Below, in pieces: positions 42,295 to 50,496 of a stretch of DNA of 64,000 bases. The notes under the pieces were generated by a model. It had not been told where the DNA came from. It saw nothing but the letters and a program-made list of their open reading frames with translations, and did no database searches. Source of the DNA: JAWLEV01 sp041685915 (GTDB taxonomy: Bacteria; Chloroflexota; Anaerolineae; UBA1429); contig JAWLEV010000001.1 in NCBI GenBank assembly GCA_041685915.1, positions 1 through 64,000 on the forward strand, read 5' to 3'. The translations under genes and the position numbers were made by a program. Numbering within the stretch: position 1 is the stretch's first letter; each line of letters begins with the position of its first letter.

Positions 42295-43065
42295 TCAATC
42301 TGTCTCATCTTCATCCTCCTCACGTAGAGAAGCCAGAAAGCGACGATCCTCGTCCGTCAAATCCGCCTTTTCCAGCAGGTCCGGGCGTCGTTCCCACGTA
42401 CGCCGCAGGGCTTCCCTGCGGCGCCACCGGGCGATCCTGGCATGGTCTCCAGAGAGGAGAATATCGGGGACGGACAACTCCCGATATTCGGCAGGGCGCG
42501 TATAGTGAGGATGTTCTAACAGACCACTGGCATACGAATCTTTGATGGTGGCACGCATATCGCCCAATACCCCGGGCACCAGACGGGTGACAGCTTCCAC
42601 AAAGACCATGGCGGGGATCTCTCCCCCCGAAAGCACATAATCCCCTACGGAAATCTCGTCTGTGACCACCAGTTCGCGCACCCGCTCGTCTACCCCCTCG
42701 TAGCGCCCGCAGATAAGCACCACGTGCTCATGCCGCTCATATTCACGGGCAATCGCTTGGGTAAATGTGCGTCCCACCGGCGTCAGCAGGACGACGGGCA
42801 CCCCTTGTACATCAACGTCTTCCTCTGCCGCTATCCTGCAAAGTACATCCTCCACGGCGCGCACGATGGGCCCCGCCTTCATCACCATGCCCCCTCCCCC
42901 ACCATAAGGGGGTTCATCGGTCACCTGATGTTTATCCACCGCATAGTCTCGAATGTCATAGACGTCGATGGCTATGAGGTCCATCTCCAGGGCACGCTTG
43001 ATGATACTATGCTCAAAGACACTGTCGAATAACTCGGGAAAGAGTGTCAAAATATAAAAGTGCAT
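42295..43065 (-). CDS. trmD: tRNA (guanine-N1)-methyltransferase
   Basis: A 256-residue SPOUT enzyme making m1G37 in tRNA. ATG 43065 gives the family start MHFYILTLFPELFDSVFEHSI. The knotted SAM site is VVLLTPVGRTFTQAIAREY, LICGRYEGVDERV and EISVGDYVLSGGEIPAMV. The catalytic Asp and tRNA-binding loop are in the linker RATIKDSYASGLLEHPHYTRPAEYR. It is transcribed alone, away from rimM and rpsP, its usual partners. A 39-nt open stretch upstream would add 13 residues but is not conserved in type. Confidence 0.95.
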   Translation of the reverse strand: MHFYILTLFPELFDSVFEHSIIKRALEMDLIAIDVYDIRDYAVDKHQVTDEPPYGGGGGMVMKAGPIVRAVEDVLCRIAAEEDVDVQGVPVVLLTPVGRTFTQAIAREYERHEHVVLICGRYEGVDERVRELVVTDEISVGDYVLSGGEIPAMVFVEAVTRLVPGVLGDMRATIKDSYASGLLEHPHYTRPAEYRELSVPDILLSGDHARIARWRRREALRRTWERRPDLLEKADLTDEDRRFLASLREEDEDETD

Positions 43066-43129
43066 GGGATAGCCTTTCTTTCTCCCCAGATCCTTCGGTA
43101 CCATGATAGATTACGGAGCATGGAACAGA

Positions 43130-43159
43130 TTGGCACGTGCAGACAAGGCATAATATAAT
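43130..43159 (+). promoter_or_regulatory. Promoter of the M23 peptidase gene
   Basis: TTGGCA (43130-43135), 18 bp, TATAAT (43154-43159). Confidence 0.6.
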
Positions 43160-43192
43160 CTGAGACGAGTAAAGTCAAAAGGGGAGAACATT

Positions 43193-44281
43193 TTGGATCC
43201 GGAGCCTCTGCATCCTTATCCGCGACAGGTATGGTTCGTGCTCGCCATGGTATTGATTCTGGGCGCCCTGGCAGCCTCCATCGCCTTTGGGTTTGCCCCT
43301 GGATCTGCCAAAGAGGCTGACCAGAATCCCTCCACGACGGCAACATCAGATAAAACCGAAATGCCCCCCACTTCCCAAACGTCGCACGCCACCGCCACAT
43401 CGACGCGAACCCCTTCTCCCACCCTGACGGATACACCTCAGATCACGCCCAGTATCACCCCCTCCCCGACATCATCGCCAACGCCGACCCACACGCCGAA
43501 CCCGAGTCCTAGTCCCACCTCAACCCCAGCCGACCACTACTGGCTGGAGCGTCCCATCGTGCCGGAAGGGGACGACAGGGTGGCCCGTTTCTATGATTAC
43601 GCTTCCCGTGCGGACGGCACCTATCCCATCCATCGCGGCGTCGAGTTCGTAAACGATTCGGGAACGCCTGCGCTGGCGGTCGCTTCAGGCAGCGTCATCG
43701 TGGCCGGTGACGATTCGACCCGGGTGTACGGGGCAAGGACGGATTTTTATGGCAAGCTGGTGATCCTGGAACTGGATAGGCGCTATGATGGAGAGCCCGT
43801 CTATGTGCTGTACGGTCACCTCTCACAGGTGGATGTAGAGGTGGATCAACATGTAGAGACCGGAGAGCGCATAGGTCAGGTGGGTATGACGGGGGTAGCC
43901 GAGGGGCCCCACATCCACCTTGAGGTACGTTACGGCGAGAACGACTATGACAGAACGGTGAATCCTGAATTGTGGCTGATCCCCAAAGAAGGCGAGGGAA
44001 CCCTGGCCGGCCAGATCCTGTCCCCCGCGGGCGAACCGCTGCCCGAGGTCAAGCTCGTCCTCTATCGTGCAGAGCAACCCGGCAACGCCGTTCGGGAGAT
44101 GACGACCTATCCTGACAAGGAAGTCAACCCTGATCCTTTGTGGAACGAGAACTTTGCCACGGGAGATGTGGAGGCCGGAGAATGGCTGGTCGAACTCTAT
44201 CATAAAGGGGAGCTTTACACCAAAAGAGTCTCGGTAGAGGCCGGCGCCACGACGTGGGTATCCATCCGCACGCGAGAATAA
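43193..44281 (+). CDS. M23/LytM-type peptidase with Thr/Pro linker
   Basis: A 362-residue exported protein from TTG 43193, with GGGGAG 6 nt upstream. A single anchor at 13-34 is followed by a Ser/Thr/Pro linker (45-113), a common Chloroflexota style. The peptidase domain (120-260) has IHRGVEF (His147, Glu151 where LytM has Asp), YVLYGHLSQVDVEVDQHVETG (His209) and GPHIHLEV (His240-x-His242). A C-terminal beta domain (265-360, LAGQILSPAGEPLPEVKLVLYR) resembles carboxypeptidase regulatory-like repeats. It probably cuts or binds peptidoglycan. The Asp-to-Glu change may tune or reduce zinc binding. Confidence 0.85.
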   Translation: MDPEPLHPYPRQVWFVLAMVLILGALAASIAFGFAPGSAKEADQNPSTTATSDKTEMPPTSQTSHATATSTRTPSPTLTDTPQITPSITPSPTSSPTPTHTPNPSPSPTSTPADHYWLERPIVPEGDDRVARFYDYASRADGTYPIHRGVEFVNDSGTPALAVASGSVIVAGDDSTRVYGARTDFYGKLVILELDRRYDGEPVYVLYGHLSQVDVEVDQHVETGERIGQVGMTGVAEGPHIHLEVRYGENDYDRTVNPELWLIPKEGEGTLAGQILSPAGEPLPEVKLVLYRAEQPGNAVREMTTYPDKEVNPDPLWNENFATGDVEAGEWLVELYHKGELYTKRVSVEAGATTWVSIRTRE

Positions 44282-44307
44282 TCCCCCTCTGATATCATCC
44301 GAACAAA

Positions 44308-44336
44308 TTGACGCCGAATAGGCCAGTACCTATAAT
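44308..44336 (+). promoter_or_regulatory. Promoter of the adenosine-specific kinase gene
   Basis: TTGACG (44308-44313), 17 bp, TATAAT (44331-44336). Confidence 0.72.
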
Positions 44337-44381
44337 GGCGAGCAAACGACGACTCGGTGAGAAAATACAAGGAGGCAAACT

Positions 44382-44873
44382 ATGGCCCTGGAATTGGAAC
44401 TTGTATCCATTGAAAAACCGGAGGATGTGAACTTTATCCTGGGGCAGACCCATTTCATCAAGAGCGTCGAGGATCTTTACGAGGCCATGGTGACCGCCGT
44501 GCCGGGCATAGATTTTGGCCTGGCCTTTTGCGAGGCATCGGGGGATCGCCTGGTACGCTCCAGCGGCACCGACGACGCCCTCATCGAGTTGGCGGAAGAG
44601 AACGCTTTGGACATCGGGGCGGGGCATATCTTTATCATCTTTTTGGGAGAGGGATTTTACCCCATCAACGTGCTGAACGCCGTCAAGAACGTGCCCGAGG
44701 TCTGCCGTATATTCTGCGCCACGGCCAACCCCAGTCAGATTGTCGTCGCCGAGACGGAACAGGGACGAGGCGTGCTGGGCGTCGTCGATGGCTTTACGCC
44801 CAAGGGCGTAGAAGAGACCGACGATATTACGTGGCGTAAGGATCTCCTGCGCACCATCGGCTACAAGCTATAG
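44382..44873 (+). CDS. Adenosine-specific kinase (DUF355 family)
   Basis: A 163-residue protein matching the small adenosine-specific kinase family: MALELELVSIEKPEDVNFILGQTHFIKSVEDLYEAM, GIDFGLAFCEASGDRLVRSSG, AGHIFIIFLGEGFYPINVLNAVK, CRIFCATANPSQIVVAETEQGRG and GVLGVVDGF. It has been studied structurally from archaea and reported to bind adenosine. Its in vivo role is poorly known. It is a single-gene unit with a good promoter and terminator. Confidence 0.9.
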   Translation: MALELELVSIEKPEDVNFILGQTHFIKSVEDLYEAMVTAVPGIDFGLAFCEASGDRLVRSSGTDDALIELAEENALDIGAGHIFIIFLGEGFYPINVLNAVKNVPEVCRIFCATANPSQIVVAETEQGRGVLGVVDGFTPKGVEETDDITWRKDLLRTIGYKL

Positions 44874-44893
44874 GAGCATTCTGAACAGCGGAC

Positions 44894-44923
44894 AAGGGGA
44901 CTGGCGAAAGGGCCAGTCCCCTT
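44894..44923 (+). terminator. Terminator between convergent genes
   Basis: A 12-bp perfect stem (44894-44905 with 44912-44923), loop GAAAGG, between the kinase and M20 genes. Confidence 0.7.
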
Positions 44924-44929
44924 ACGCTA

Positions 44930-46282
44930 CTATTCTTCCTCGCCCTCTTCCTGGTCCATGGACCAGACGATCTCCTCACTCAGATCGCGCATAAAGGACA
45001 GGTAGCTCTCCTTACTCATAGGCGGCTCGAATCCCTCGATAACCTCCCGCGCCCCCTCGGCATCGTCAACCAAAAGGTCGATGATGGTCATGGCTGCGGC
45101 CTTGGCAGGAAGGATGTAGGCAGCCTCCTCATCACAGATGGCATAGTCGGCGCCGTGGCCGGTGCCGCACGCGCCGCCGGCCTGAGCTTCGATGGCGGGC
45201 ATGATATGGCTTACGTCGCCCATATCGGTGGAGCCGGCCCCGAACTCTGGCTCGTTCCATTCTGCCTCACCTACCAACGCCACCGCATTCCGCCTATAGA
45301 CCTGGATGAACTCGTCGGCCAGAATGCGCGGCAAATAGCCCGGTAGCGTGGTCAGGTGCAGCGTGGCGCCCATGGCCATGGCACCCGCTTTCAATGAGCG
45401 ATCCACCTTGGCCGCGGCCTCCAGAATAGCCTCCACGCTGGCCCCCCGCACATAGGTCTCCATACGCACATCGGCCGGCACCACGTTTACCAGATCACCC
45501 CCTTTGGTCATGATGGGATGAACCCGAATGTGATCCCCATCCTTAAAAGTCTCGCGATTGGCATCGATACACTGCAATCCAAGGGTGGCCGCCTTCAGGG
45601 CGTTGATCCCTCGGTGAGGCGATCCGCCGGCATGGGCCGCCCGCCCCTGGTAGCGAATCTGCTTGACCACGCAACCGTTCGACGGTCCCCCCACGCCAAG
45701 GACCCCTCTCTCTTCGCGACTCGCCTGATGGGTCATAAACGTTATATCCACGTCATCCAGCGCCCCCACCCGGATGAACTCTGGTTTTCCCCCCAGGAAC
45801 TCGAGCTTGCCCTCCTCTTTCAACCCCAGGCGGTACTCCACCTCCACATATTCTTCCGCGGGCACCGCGATGAGAGCCACGTTTCCGCTCAGCGCCGTCA
45901 TCACGCCGCTCTCCACCAGACCATAGGCCAAAGCGACCAAATTGGCCACCTGGGCGTTATGACCGCAGGCATGGGCCGCCCCCGTCTCGGGATCGGCGTC
46001 GGGATGATCGGGCACCAATACAGAGTCCATCTCCCCCATATATCCCACGGTAGGACCATTCCTCGCGCCCTCTAGTATCCCCTTCACCCCCGTGATGGCA
46101 ATCCCCGTCTGGTGGGGGATATCCAGAGCGGTCATCCTGTCCACGACCAGATCGGCCGTGCGAAACTCTTTGAATCCCAATTCGGGATGCACACGAATGT
46201 CTTCCCCCAGGGCGATGATCTCCTCGCGGTGCCTCTCGATAGCCTCACACGCGCGATCCTTTAATTCCGCTACGTCGACCAC
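44930..46282 (-). CDS. M20-family amidohydrolase (aminobenzoyl-glutamate/amide hydrolase type)
   Basis: A 450-residue metal-dependent hydrolase. Metal ligands are in VGYMGEMDSVLV (Asp), the GAAHACGHNAQVANLVALA block (His; usually ACGHD, here ACGHN), VPAEEYVEVEY (Glu pair), and the C-terminal GTGHGADYAICDEEAAYI (His). The dimerisation domain has the conserved GRAAHAGGSPHRGINAL. The C-terminal extension is acidic. The family cleaves N-acyl amino acids, indole-acetyl amides or p-aminobenzoyl-glutamate. It is 29 nt downstream of the GH1 gene. Confidence 0.87.
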   Translation of the reverse strand: MVDVAELKDRACEAIERHREEIIALGEDIRVHPELGFKEFRTADLVVDRMTALDIPHQTGIAITGVKGILEGARNGPTVGYMGEMDSVLVPDHPDADPETGAAHACGHNAQVANLVALAYGLVESGVMTALSGNVALIAVPAEEYVEVEYRLGLKEEGKLEFLGGKPEFIRVGALDDVDITFMTHQASREERGVLGVGGPSNGCVVKQIRYQGRAAHAGGSPHRGINALKAATLGLQCIDANRETFKDGDHIRVHPIMTKGGDLVNVVPADVRMETYVRGASVEAILEAAAKVDRSLKAGAMAMGATLHLTTLPGYLPRILADEFIQVYRRNAVALVGEAEWNEPEFGAGSTDMGDVSHIMPAIEAQAGGACGTGHGADYAICDEEAAYILPAKAAAMTIIDLLVDDAEGAREVIEGFEPPMSKESYLSFMRDLSEEIVWSMDQEEGEEE

Positions 46283-46311
46283 TTTTCTCTACCTCCAGTC
46301 CAACACTTTAT

Positions 46312-47649
46312 TCAGCACTCCACGGCGTTCTCCGCCACGACCGAGGCATAGTATGCGGCGCTGTCCTTGGGAATGCGCTCCAACGTCTCATAATCCACAT
46401 ACACGATGCCAAAACGCCGGGAATAGCCCAGCGCCCATTCGAAATTATCCATGAGCGACCATACAAAATATCCCCGCAGGGGTACACCCTGTTCCAGGGC
46501 CCGCTGTGCCGCGCAGAAATGGTCCCTCAAATACACGATGCGCTTCTCGTCATGCACCTCACCCTCTGGTGTCAGCACGTCCTCGTAGGCACAGCCGTTC
46601 TCCGTGATATACATCACTGGCGAACCATAGTCCTGCGACAGACGCACCAAAAGATCCGTCAGGCCCTGCGGATAGACCTCCCATCCCATAGCTGTATATT
46701 CACCCTCCGGCTCCAATGTCCTGTAATCCAAAAACTCGCCAGGGGCATCCTCCACGACGGCCCGAGAATAGTAGTTGACGCCCAAAAAGTCGATGGGTTG
46801 GGCGATGACCTCCATATCTCCAGGGGCCACACGTGGCAGCAGATAACCAAAAAGATCCTCGGCGTCCTCGGGATAACGCGCCTCAAAGAGAGGATCCATG
46901 AACCAGCGGTTGGCATAGCCATCGTGCCGCCGCGCGGCGGCCACATCCCCAGCCTCCTCACTGGCCGGATAGGAAGGGCTAAAGTTTAGGGTAATGCCCA
47001 CCTGCGTGGTCTCTTCGCCGGCCTCGCGCAACGGATGGACGGCCAGGCCGTGAGAGAGCAAGAGATGATGGGCCACCTGTAAAGCCAGGCCCAGATCCTC
47101 CCAACCAGGCGCATGCCGCCCCTGCAGATGCCCTATAAAAGCCGCGACCCAGGGCTCATTGTGCGTTATCCAATGGTGCACGCGATCCCCCAGGCGCTCG
47201 GCGACCAGCGCGGCATAATCGGCGTAATGATAGGCCGTGTCCCGCGCCGCCCATCCCCCCACACGCTGCAAGGCGGAGGGCAGATCCCAGTGATACAGCG
47301 TGACAAAGGGCGTGATACCCGCCTCAAGAAGTTCGTCCACCAGACGTTCGTAAAAATCGAGCCCCTCCTCGCTGACCTCTCCAACCCCCTCAGGCAAGAC
47401 CCGCGGCCAGGAGATGGAGAAACGGTAGGCCTCCATGCCCAGGTCGGCCATGAGCGCCACGTCCTCCTCATAGCGATGGTAATGGTCATCGGCCACGTCG
47501 CCCGTATCGTCGTCGTGAACTTTGCCCGGCCAACGGCAAAAGTCGTCCCAGATGGCCCGCCCCCGCTCGTCGATACCTCCCTCAATTTGATAGGAGGCCG
47601 TGGCCGTCCCCCAGAGGAAATCATCGGGAAAATCCAGTAACTCACTCAT
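46312..47649 (-). CDS. GH1 beta-glucosidase
   Basis: A 445-residue retaining glycosidase. ATG 47649 has GGGGGGAA upstream and begins the standard FPDDFLWGTATASYQIEGG. The acid/base is Glu165 in THNEP (162-166) and the nucleophile is Glu350 in YITENG. RFSISWPRVLPEG and YFVWSLMDNFEWALGYSRRFG are also present. Length and order match bacterial family 1 enzymes that act on cellobiose or beta-galactosides. There is no signal peptide, so it hydrolyses imported disaccharides in the cytoplasm. Confidence 0.95.
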   Translation of the reverse strand: MSELLDFPDDFLWGTATASYQIEGGIDERGRAIWDDFCRWPGKVHDDDTGDVADDHYHRYEEDVALMADLGMEAYRFSISWPRVLPEGVGEVSEEGLDFYERLVDELLEAGITPFVTLYHWDLPSALQRVGGWAARDTAYHYADYAALVAERLGDRVHHWITHNEPWVAAFIGHLQGRHAPGWEDLGLALQVAHHLLLSHGLAVHPLREAGEETTQVGITLNFSPSYPASEEAGDVAAARRHDGYANRWFMDPLFEARYPEDAEDLFGYLLPRVAPGDMEVIAQPIDFLGVNYYSRAVVEDAPGEFLDYRTLEPEGEYTAMGWEVYPQGLTDLLVRLSQDYGSPVMYITENGCAYEDVLTPEGEVHDEKRIVYLRDHFCAAQRALEQGVPLRGYFVWSLMDNFEWALGYSRRFGIVYVDYETLERIPKDSAAYYASVVAENAVEC

Positions 47650-47743
47650 GGGTTCCCCCCTTTCATAGTACAACATTCCCTCGTATCATAGACCCAAGAC
47701 GAGAACACGTCAACACCTTCCTCGGCCTTTACCTGGGGACGGC

Positions 47744-47773
47744 TTGACGCAAACTATTAGTAATGTGTATTAT
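47744..47773 (+). promoter_or_regulatory. Promoter of the cyclopropane synthase gene
   Basis: TTGACG (47744-47749), 18 bp, TATTAT (47768-47773). Confidence 0.6.
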
Positions 47774-47810
47774 GACAGACAAACAGAAACCGCATGGGAG
47801 GAGCGGTACG

Positions 47811-49341
47811 ATGGCGAATAATCCAGTACGCATCACCCAAAAAGTATTGAAGACGGTTTTTGGAAAGAACCCCCAAATGGGCTTTCGTCTCTGGGATGGA
47901 ACCTATTGGCCCGACGATGGCCCACGCGAGGCGACGGTGATACTCAAGCATCCAGGCGCCCTGCGCGCCATGCTCCTTCCCGCCAACGAGGTGAATATGG
48001 GAGAGGCCTACCTGTACGACGACTTTGACATCGAGGGTGACGTGGAGACGGCCTTTGAGGCCGCACAACCCCTACTGCGCGATGGCCTGGATTGGCACAC
48101 CAAACTGGAGTTGGCCCTGAAACTCTTACGCCTGCCAGCCAAGCGCCGAATAGAGCGTGGATCCCGGGGCCGGGCGCAGATGAGAGGGCAACAACACTCC
48201 ATTAACCGCGACCGTCAGGCTATAGCCTATCATTACGATGTCTCCAACGACTTTTACAGTTTGTGGCTGGACAGCCGCATGGTCTACTCGTGTGCCTATT
48301 TCGTCTCGCCAGATGACGACCTGGACACCGCCCAGGCCCGAAAACTCGACTATATCTGCCGCAAGCTACGTCTCCGATCCGGCCAGCGCCTGCTGGACAT
48401 CGGCTGCGGATGGGGCGGACTGGTCATACACGCGGCAAAACACTATGGTGTGGACGCCACCGGCATCACCCTTAGCCAGCCTCAGGCTGATCTGGCCAAT
48501 AAGCGTATCGCCGAGGCGGGGTTAGAGGCCCGTTGCCGGGTGCAGGTACGCGACTATCGAGAGATGGATGAGACCGAATCTTACGATGCCCTGGCCAGCG
48601 TAGGCATGTTCGAACACGTAGGTGAGGATATGCTGCCCATATACTTTCAGCAGGCGTGGGATCTTCTCAAAGCACCGGGGGTCTTTCTCAATCACGGCAT
48701 CGCCGTACACACCGATCAGGAGAAACAGCCCAAAAANNNNNNNNNNNNNNNNNNNNNNNNNNNNNNNNNNNNNNNNNNNNNNNNNNNNNNNNNNNNNNNN
48801 NNNNNNNNNNNNNNNNNNNNNNNNNNNNNNNNNNNNCATATACTTTCAGCAGGCGTGGGATCTTCTCAAAGCACCGGGGGTCTTTCTCAATCACGGCATC
48901 GCCGTACACACCGATCAGGAGAAACAGCCCAAAAAGAGCTTCTCCGATACCTATGTCTTTCCAGATGGCGAACTGGTCCCCATCTCCACGACACTGCGCA
49001 TCGCCGAGGAGATACACTTTAGAGTGCGTGACGTGGAGAGCCTGCGGGAGCACTATGCCCTCACCCTCCGCCACTGGGTACGGCGCTTGGAGGAACGCCA
49101 CGAGGAGGCGCTCCAGTTCGTGAACGAGCCCACCTACCGGGTATGGCGACTATACATGTCCGGATCGGCCTACGGATTCGCCACCGGCGATCTTAACGTC
49201 TATCAGACACTGCTGGTCAAACCGGATGCCCATGGCGCGAGCCACCTACCCTTGAGCCGGAGGGATTGGTATCAAGAGAAAGAAGCGATAGAGATCGTGG
49301 AGCAACAACCAAAAGTTCCCGTCCGCGGCTCCGGAGAATGA
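47811..49341 (+). CDS. cfa: Cyclopropane-fatty-acyl-phospholipid synthase, split by assembly gap
   Basis: A SAM-dependent enzyme that adds a methylene bridge to unsaturated membrane lipids. ATG 47811 has GGGAGGAG upstream. Motifs are AYHYDVSNDFYSLWLDSRMVYSCAYF, the SAM site LLDIGCGWGGLVIHAAKHYGVDATGIT, SVGMFEHVG, and after the gap FSDTYVFPDGELVPIS and ALTLRHWVRRLEERHEEAL. A run of 100 N (48737-48836) breaks the gene. The 99 nt before and after the run are identical, and the frames on the two sides differ by one. Merging the duplicate (removing 199 nt) restores one 443-residue frame, the normal length. The gene is very probably intact. Confidence 0.93.
48638..48935. other. Scaffold gap with duplicated flanks (assembly artefact)
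   Basis: Positions 48638-48736 and 48837-48935 are identical 99-nt copies either side of exactly 100 N. Placeholder gaps of 100 N joining contigs with unmerged overlapping ends give this pattern. The true gap is probably negative (an overlap of 99 nt), not missing sequence. Confidence 0.93.
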
Positions 49342-49348
49342 GATGATA

Positions 49349-49385
49349 ATCGGCGGTGGACGTTCTCATATCATCCACCGCCGAT
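49349..49385. terminator. Hairpin between convergent cfa and manA
   Basis: A 12-bp perfect stem (49349-49360 with 49374-49385), 13-nt loop, between the cfa stop and the manA stop. Confidence 0.65.
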
Positions 49386-49409
49386 CACCTTTATGCTCGT
49401 TTGGAATGG

Positions 49410-50432
49410 CTAGGAGTTGTCACCCATATAGACGCGAAGAAAGAGGCCCGATTCCTCCGCCCGAATCACGTACTCTCCCAACGCGGCGGGGAGCAGTACA
49501 AAGCGCACGGCTTCTACCGGCAGCGCTTGGCCAGCCCAGCCTACATGTCCCGCGCCCTCCAGGCAACCCCAGATCTCAAAAGTGGTCCCATCGCAACGCC
49601 CAGAAAAGCCGGCGCCACTCTCCAGAACCAAGCGCTCCACCACAAATTTGGGATCCCTGACCAGGAGCGAATGCTCCATTCCCTCCTCTTCAGCGATGGG
49701 CTCGGGTTCGACCTTCTTCGGCTCCACACATTGCCAATCGATCACGTCAAGGGCTTTCTCCACGTGCAGGGGGCGAGGTTCTCCATCCTCCCCCACACGC
49801 CCCCAGTCGTAAACGCGATAGGTGGTATCCGAGTTTTGCTGTATCTCTGCCACTACCGCGCCGGCCAGCAGGGAATGCACCGTGCCCGGGGAAATGTGGA
49901 CGCAGTCCCCCGCGGCGATGGGCACACGGTGCAACTGCTCCTCTAGCGTACTGTTCTCGATGGCCTCACGAAAGCTCTCTGGCGTGACCCCGACGGCGAG
50001 GCCGTAGACCAATTCTGCATCGGGTTCGGCGTGCAGCACGTACCACATCTCGCTCTTGCCCAACTCGCCGTCCTCGTGCGCCCGGGCATAGGGATCGTCG
50101 GGGTGCACCTGCACAGATAACGAGGCGTTGGCGTCCAACAGTTTGACGAGAAGGGGGAACTTACCCCGAGTCAGCATCTCCGAGGAGCGGGTGCCCACCA
50201 GATCCGTTCCCAATTCCTCCAGCACCTCGTTCAGCGTTCGCCCCTCCCAATGCCCTGAGGCAACCTTGGTGGGGGAACTGGGGTGTCCAGAGATATCCCA
50301 ACTCTCGGCCACGATGCCTGGGGGCAACTCCCGGCCAAAGAGGGTCCCCAGATGCCGGCCACCCCAGATATAGTCCCGAAACACGGGTATAAAAGTCAGG
50401 GGATATATGTGCTTTTGCTCGCTTTGCGTCAT
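49410..50432 (-). CDS. manA: Mannose-6-phosphate isomerase, class I
   Basis: A 340-residue zinc cupin interconverting fructose-6-phosphate and mannose-6-phosphate. Features are PVFRDYIWGGRHLGTLFG, the zinc residues in SLSVQVHPDD (His) and LGKSEMWYVLHA (Glu), PGTVHSLLAGAVVAEIQQNSDTTYRVYDWGR (His, catalytic Arg), and a C-terminal cupin. Together with manC at 7.1 kb it gives a route to GDP-mannose; the phosphomannomutase is not in the window. It lies 64 nt after topIB on the same strand and could share its transcript. Confidence 0.94.
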   Translation of the reverse strand: MTQSEQKHIYPLTFIPVFRDYIWGGRHLGTLFGRELPPGIVAESWDISGHPSSPTKVASGHWEGRTLNEVLEELGTDLVGTRSSEMLTRGKFPLLVKLLDANASLSVQVHPDDPYARAHEDGELGKSEMWYVLHAEPDAELVYGLAVGVTPESFREAIENSTLEEQLHRVPIAAGDCVHISPGTVHSLLAGAVVAEIQQNSDTTYRVYDWGRVGEDGEPRPLHVEKALDVIDWQCVEPKKVEPEPIAEEEGMEHSLLVRDPKFVVERLVLESGAGFSGRCDGTTFEIWGCLEGAGHVGWAGQALPVEAVRFVLLPAALGEYVIRAEESGLFLRVYMGDNS

Positions 50433-50496
50433 GCTGCCCCTCGTCAGTCGCCTGCTGAAGGAGATCTACAGGATCTAGAGAAATCGTACAACGTTG

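Noticed and set aside
47811..49341. Cyclopropane synthase as a frameshifted or duplicated gene
   Set aside because: The frame change equals the 199-nt artefact made by the duplicated flank plus 100 N; merging restores a normal gene.
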